A stretch of 60,816 nt of DNA from Acidobacteriota bacterium (GTDB lineage Bacteria > Pseudomonadota > Alphaproteobacteria > Acetobacterales > Acetobacteraceae), in assembly GCA_903970435.1 (NCBI GenBank), contig CAJCIS010000257.1, positions 1 through 60,816 on the forward strand, written 5' to 3'. The translations under genes and the position numbers were made by a program. Shown here one piece after another: positions 59,026 to 60,816 of this stretch. The notes beneath the pieces are model-generated. The model was given only the letters and a program-made list of their open reading frames with translations, made no database searches and was not told the origin of the DNA. How positions within the stretch are numbered: position 1 is the stretch's first letter; the number at the start of each line of letters is the position of its first letter.

Positions 59026-59074
59026 GCCGGATTATCCGCCGCTCCGATTGCACGTGAACCTTAGGTCGCAAGTC

Positions 59075-60301
59075 TTACCCAAAGATTGAAATGGGACCCT
59101 GTTTGGCTGTGTTTGCTTCGCAGAACAGCGCAATCCTGCGGCAAGCCTCCGCCAGCGCGGCCGGCGACGCCGCCGTGCTCAACCGCACATGACCCCGCAT
59201 GCCGAAGGCCGCCCCCTGCACCGCGGCGACATGCGCCTCGGTCAGCAACGCCGCGCAGAATTCCGCATCGCTGGTGAGCGTCACGCCACCTGGCGACGTC
59301 ATCGGCAGCAGCCCGGAAATATCCGGAAACACATAGAACGCGCCCCGTGGCGCGGCGCAGCGCACGCCCGGAATCGCATCCATGGCGGCAGCCACGATCG
59401 CACTCCGCGCCGCATACGCCGCCCGCATCTCCGCCACGATGTCCTGCGGACCGTTCAGCGCCGCAACGGCCGCCGCCTGCCCCACCGGCGACACACCGCC
59501 CGTCGATTGCCCCTGCACCTTGCTCATGGCCGCAATCAGGCGCGCCGGTCCGCCCGCGTATCCAACCCGCCACCCCGTCATGGCATAGGTTTTCGACACC
59601 CCGCTGACAGTCAGGATGCGATCCTTCAGGTCCGGCGCCACCGCCGCCATCGTCGCGTTGGCGGAACCAACATGGATCAGGTGCTCGTACATGTCGTCAG
59701 ACATGATCCAGACATGCGGATGCACACGCATGATTTCCGCGATGCGCGCAAGGTGCCCGGCGGGACACACCGCGCCGCTTGGATTGTTCGGGAAATTCAG
59801 CACCAGCCAGCGTGTGCGCGCCGTTATAGCGGCGGCAATTTCTTCAGGGTGCGGCAGGAAATCATCCGCCGCGGCACACCGTAGGAAAATTGGCGTGGCG
59901 GACGCCATGCGCGTGACCAGCGGGTAGGCATTCCAGTATGGAACCGGTACGATAACCTCGCACCCGGGATCGAGCGTCGCTACCAGCGCATCATAGATGA
60001 TTTGCTTGGCGCCATGCCCAACAATCACCTCGTTGGTCTCGTAAACAAGATTGCTGTCACGCCGGAACTTGGCTTGCACGGCCGCGATCAGCGCCTGAGT
60101 GCCGTTGATGGGCGGATATTTTGTTTCGCCCGCCAACGCGGCGCGGTGCGCGGCCTCGATGACGTGCGGCGGCGTCGGAAAATCGGGCTCGCCAAGAGTC
60201 AATGAAATGACATCATGGCCCGCGTCGCGCAGGGCACGCGCCTGCGCGGCGGCTTCCATGGTGGCGGGGAGGGGAATGTCGGCGAGGTGGGTGGCGAGCA
60301 T
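59075..60301 (-). CDS. Class I/II aminotransferase, aspartate-type
   Basis: A 408-residue PLP aminotransferase. Landmarks: LGEPDFPTPPHVIEAAHRAA (N-terminal signature of aspartate/alanine types), KYPPINGTQALIAAV, PLP-binding regions VPVPYWNAYP and LNFPNNPSGAVCP, the Schiff-base lysine segment SGVSKTYAMTGWRVGYAGGP and the substrate-carboxylate arginine MRGHVRLSTA. It is of the type often annotated as aspartate aminotransferase (AatA-like). The ATG at 60301 is preferred over a longer reading through the repeat at 60305. It lies directly downstream of a second aminotransferase of the same kind; the tandem copies may differ in substrate. Confidence 0.92.
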   Translation of the reverse strand: MLATHLADIPLPATMEAAAQARALRDAGHDVISLTLGEPDFPTPPHVIEAAHRAALAGETKYPPINGTQALIAAVQAKFRRDSNLVYETNEVIVGHGAKQIIYDALVATLDPGCEVIVPVPYWNAYPLVTRMASATPIFLRCAAADDFLPHPEEIAAAITARTRWLVLNFPNNPSGAVCPAGHLARIAEIMRVHPHVWIMSDDMYEHLIHVGSANATMAAVAPDLKDRILTVSGVSKTYAMTGWRVGYAGGPARLIAAMSKVQGQSTGGVSPVGQAAAVAALNGPQDIVAEMRAAYAARSAIVAAAMDAIPGVRCAAPRGAFYVFPDISGLLPMTSPGGVTLTSDAEFCAALLTEAHVAAVQGAAFGMRGHVRLSTAASPAALAEACRRIALFCEANTAKQGPISIFG

Positions 60302-60304
60302 TAA

Positions 60305-60336
60305 CAAAGCAGTTCTCTTTTGAAAAAAAGAAATAC
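60305..60336 (-). repeat. Hairpin repeat, diverged
   Basis: A degenerate copy (CAGTTCTCTTTTGAAAAAAA, GAAATACTTAC) between two tandem aminotransferase genes. Its end touches the TAA of the upstream copy and lies just before the next start codon. Confidence 0.8.
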
Positions 60337-60816
60337 TTACTTCATCGCTTCGCAAAAATCCCTTATTCTTGCACAAGCCTTTTCCAAACTTTCCGTATCC
60401 GTTGCATAACTAATCCGAAAATGGCCTGGATACAAAAACGCCGCGCCATGCACCGTCGCCACGCCCTGTTCCTCCAGCAATGCGGTGACGAACGCCTGGT
60501 CGTCGGTGATGGTCGCCCCGCCCGCGGTCGTTTTGCCGACGCAGCCATGCATGCCGGGAAAAACGTAGAACGCGCCTTCAGGCTTGTGACATGTCAGGCC
60601 CGGCGTCGCGTTCAGCGCGGCCACCACCAGGTCGCGCCGCGCGCGATACACCTCGACCATGGCGGGAATGCTGTCCTGCGGTCCATTCAGCGCCTCCACC
60701 GCCGCGGCTTGCGCGATCGAGGAGGGGTTCGACGTGCTCTGGCTTTGTAGCTTGTCCATCGCTTTGATCAGCGTCACCGGTGCGCCAGCGAAACCGATGC
60801 GCCAGCCGGTCATGGC
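60337..60816 (-). CDS. Class I/II aminotransferase, second copy, partial
   Basis: The C-terminal part of a second aminotransferase, cut by the right edge of the window (the reading frame is open through 60816). The first visible residues are MTGWRIGFAGAPVTLIKAM, right after the expected SKTYA lysine segment, followed by QAAAVEALNGPQDSIPAMVE, AFYVFPGMHGCVG and HGAAFLYPGHFRISYATDTE with the carboxylate-binding arginine. Identity with the neighbouring copy is obvious (for example ALNGPQD), so the pair is a tandem duplication. The stop is TAA next to a hairpin repeat. The start is off the window. Confidence 0.93.
   Translation of the reverse strand, partial: AMTGWRIGFAGAPVTLIKAMDKLQSQSTSNPSSIAQAAAVEALNGPQDSIPAMVEVYRARRDLVVAALNATPGLTCHKPEGAFYVFPGMHGCVGKTTAGGATITDDQAFVTALLEEQGVATVHGAAFLYPGHFRISYATDTESLEKACARIRDFCEAMK

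Noticed and set aside
1572-60336. CRISPR-like array from the recurring repeats
   Set aside because: Copies are dispersed at gene borders and not regularly spaced; there are no spacers and no cas genes.
1572-60336. Classical intrinsic terminators
   Set aside because: The stems are nearly pure A-T and the U-tract is lacking in the main orientation. Several copies lie in front of genes or inside coding ends, so I list them as repeats rather than terminators.

Overview
The window is GC-rich and densely coded, and comes from a Gram-negative alphaproteobacterium, most likely a member of the Acetobacteraceae (Rhodospirillales). Alphaproteobacterial markers are a MucR/Ros regulator, a thrB-rnhA overlap, the SRP RNA gene directly upstream of dnaX, an ELM1-type protein, a YfgM-BamB-Der cluster and a PEP-CTERM-type sugar transferase. 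Outer-membrane functions (BamB, an MdtBC-like RND pump, lipoproteins) and a MotA/MotB pair suggest a motile, envelope-rich cell. The family-level assignment is inference. I see no prophage, insertion sequence, plasmid gene or CRISPR array.

Layout, left to right. 1-5308: tandem RND permeases (first one cut by the window edge). 5428-6804: exopolysaccharide sugar transferase. 6860-9188 (minus): thrB-rnhA and a metallophosphatase. 9298-15887 (plus): two tandem proteins with degenerate EAL-like domains, parE, murQ and a TraB/GumN protein. 16046-19860 (minus): purU, then an O-antigen ligase / GT4 / RibB-like operon. 19965-21399 (plus): GT2 and a TVP38-family protein. 21463-31783 (minus): a membrane protein, dnaX with the SRP RNA, motB-motA, a GT39 enzyme, a 627-aa unknown protein and an ELM1 protein. 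32062-33683: RNA helicase, a 58-codon small gene and tRNA-Val(CAC). 33932-41418: mucR, then a lipid-modification cluster (flavin amine oxidase, DUF1365, Cfa; divergent DUF1295 and a second Cfa-like enzyme), a thioredoxin and a lipoprotein. 41527-45878 (plus): yfgM-like, bamB, der and an alpha/beta hydrolase. 45910-52970: xerC, GNAT, an M28 peptidase, a WcbI-TPR fusion and a PLP decarboxylase. 53033-57199 (plus): three overlapping multi-pass GT-C-like genes. 57268-60816 (minus): PAS-GGDEF-EAL protein and two tandem class I aminotransferases, the last cut by the window edge.

The most unusual feature is not a gene. By eye I count about 39 copies of one AT-rich hairpin repeat, spread through most intergenic gaps of this GC-rich DNA. 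Each copy has a purine-rich flank (GGAAGGAAG), a hairpin with arms GTTCTTTTTT / AAAAAAGAAC, and an outer CAAAAAACTTTTG block. The outermost stem pair changes in a compensatory way (G-C, C-G, T-A). Copies usually abut a stop codon, often the purine flank even supplies it, and in several loci the repeat runs into the coding sequence as an N- or C-terminal tail. Five loci plus one partial carry a composite element of about 145 bp. It has two inverted hairpins around a conserved core (TTGATGCAATCCC, then about 30 nt, then GCAGGCGCA or GCCGGCGCA). This looks like a miniature mobile or REP-type family that has been adopted as gene-boundary DNA.

Functionally the window is dominated by envelope work: polysaccharide and glycolipid assembly (sugar transferase, WaaL-like ligase, GT4, GT2, GT39, three GT-C genes, WcbI), membrane lipid modification, outer-membrane assembly and efflux. 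Core housekeeping genes (parE, dnaX, der, xerC, purU, thrB) are interspersed.
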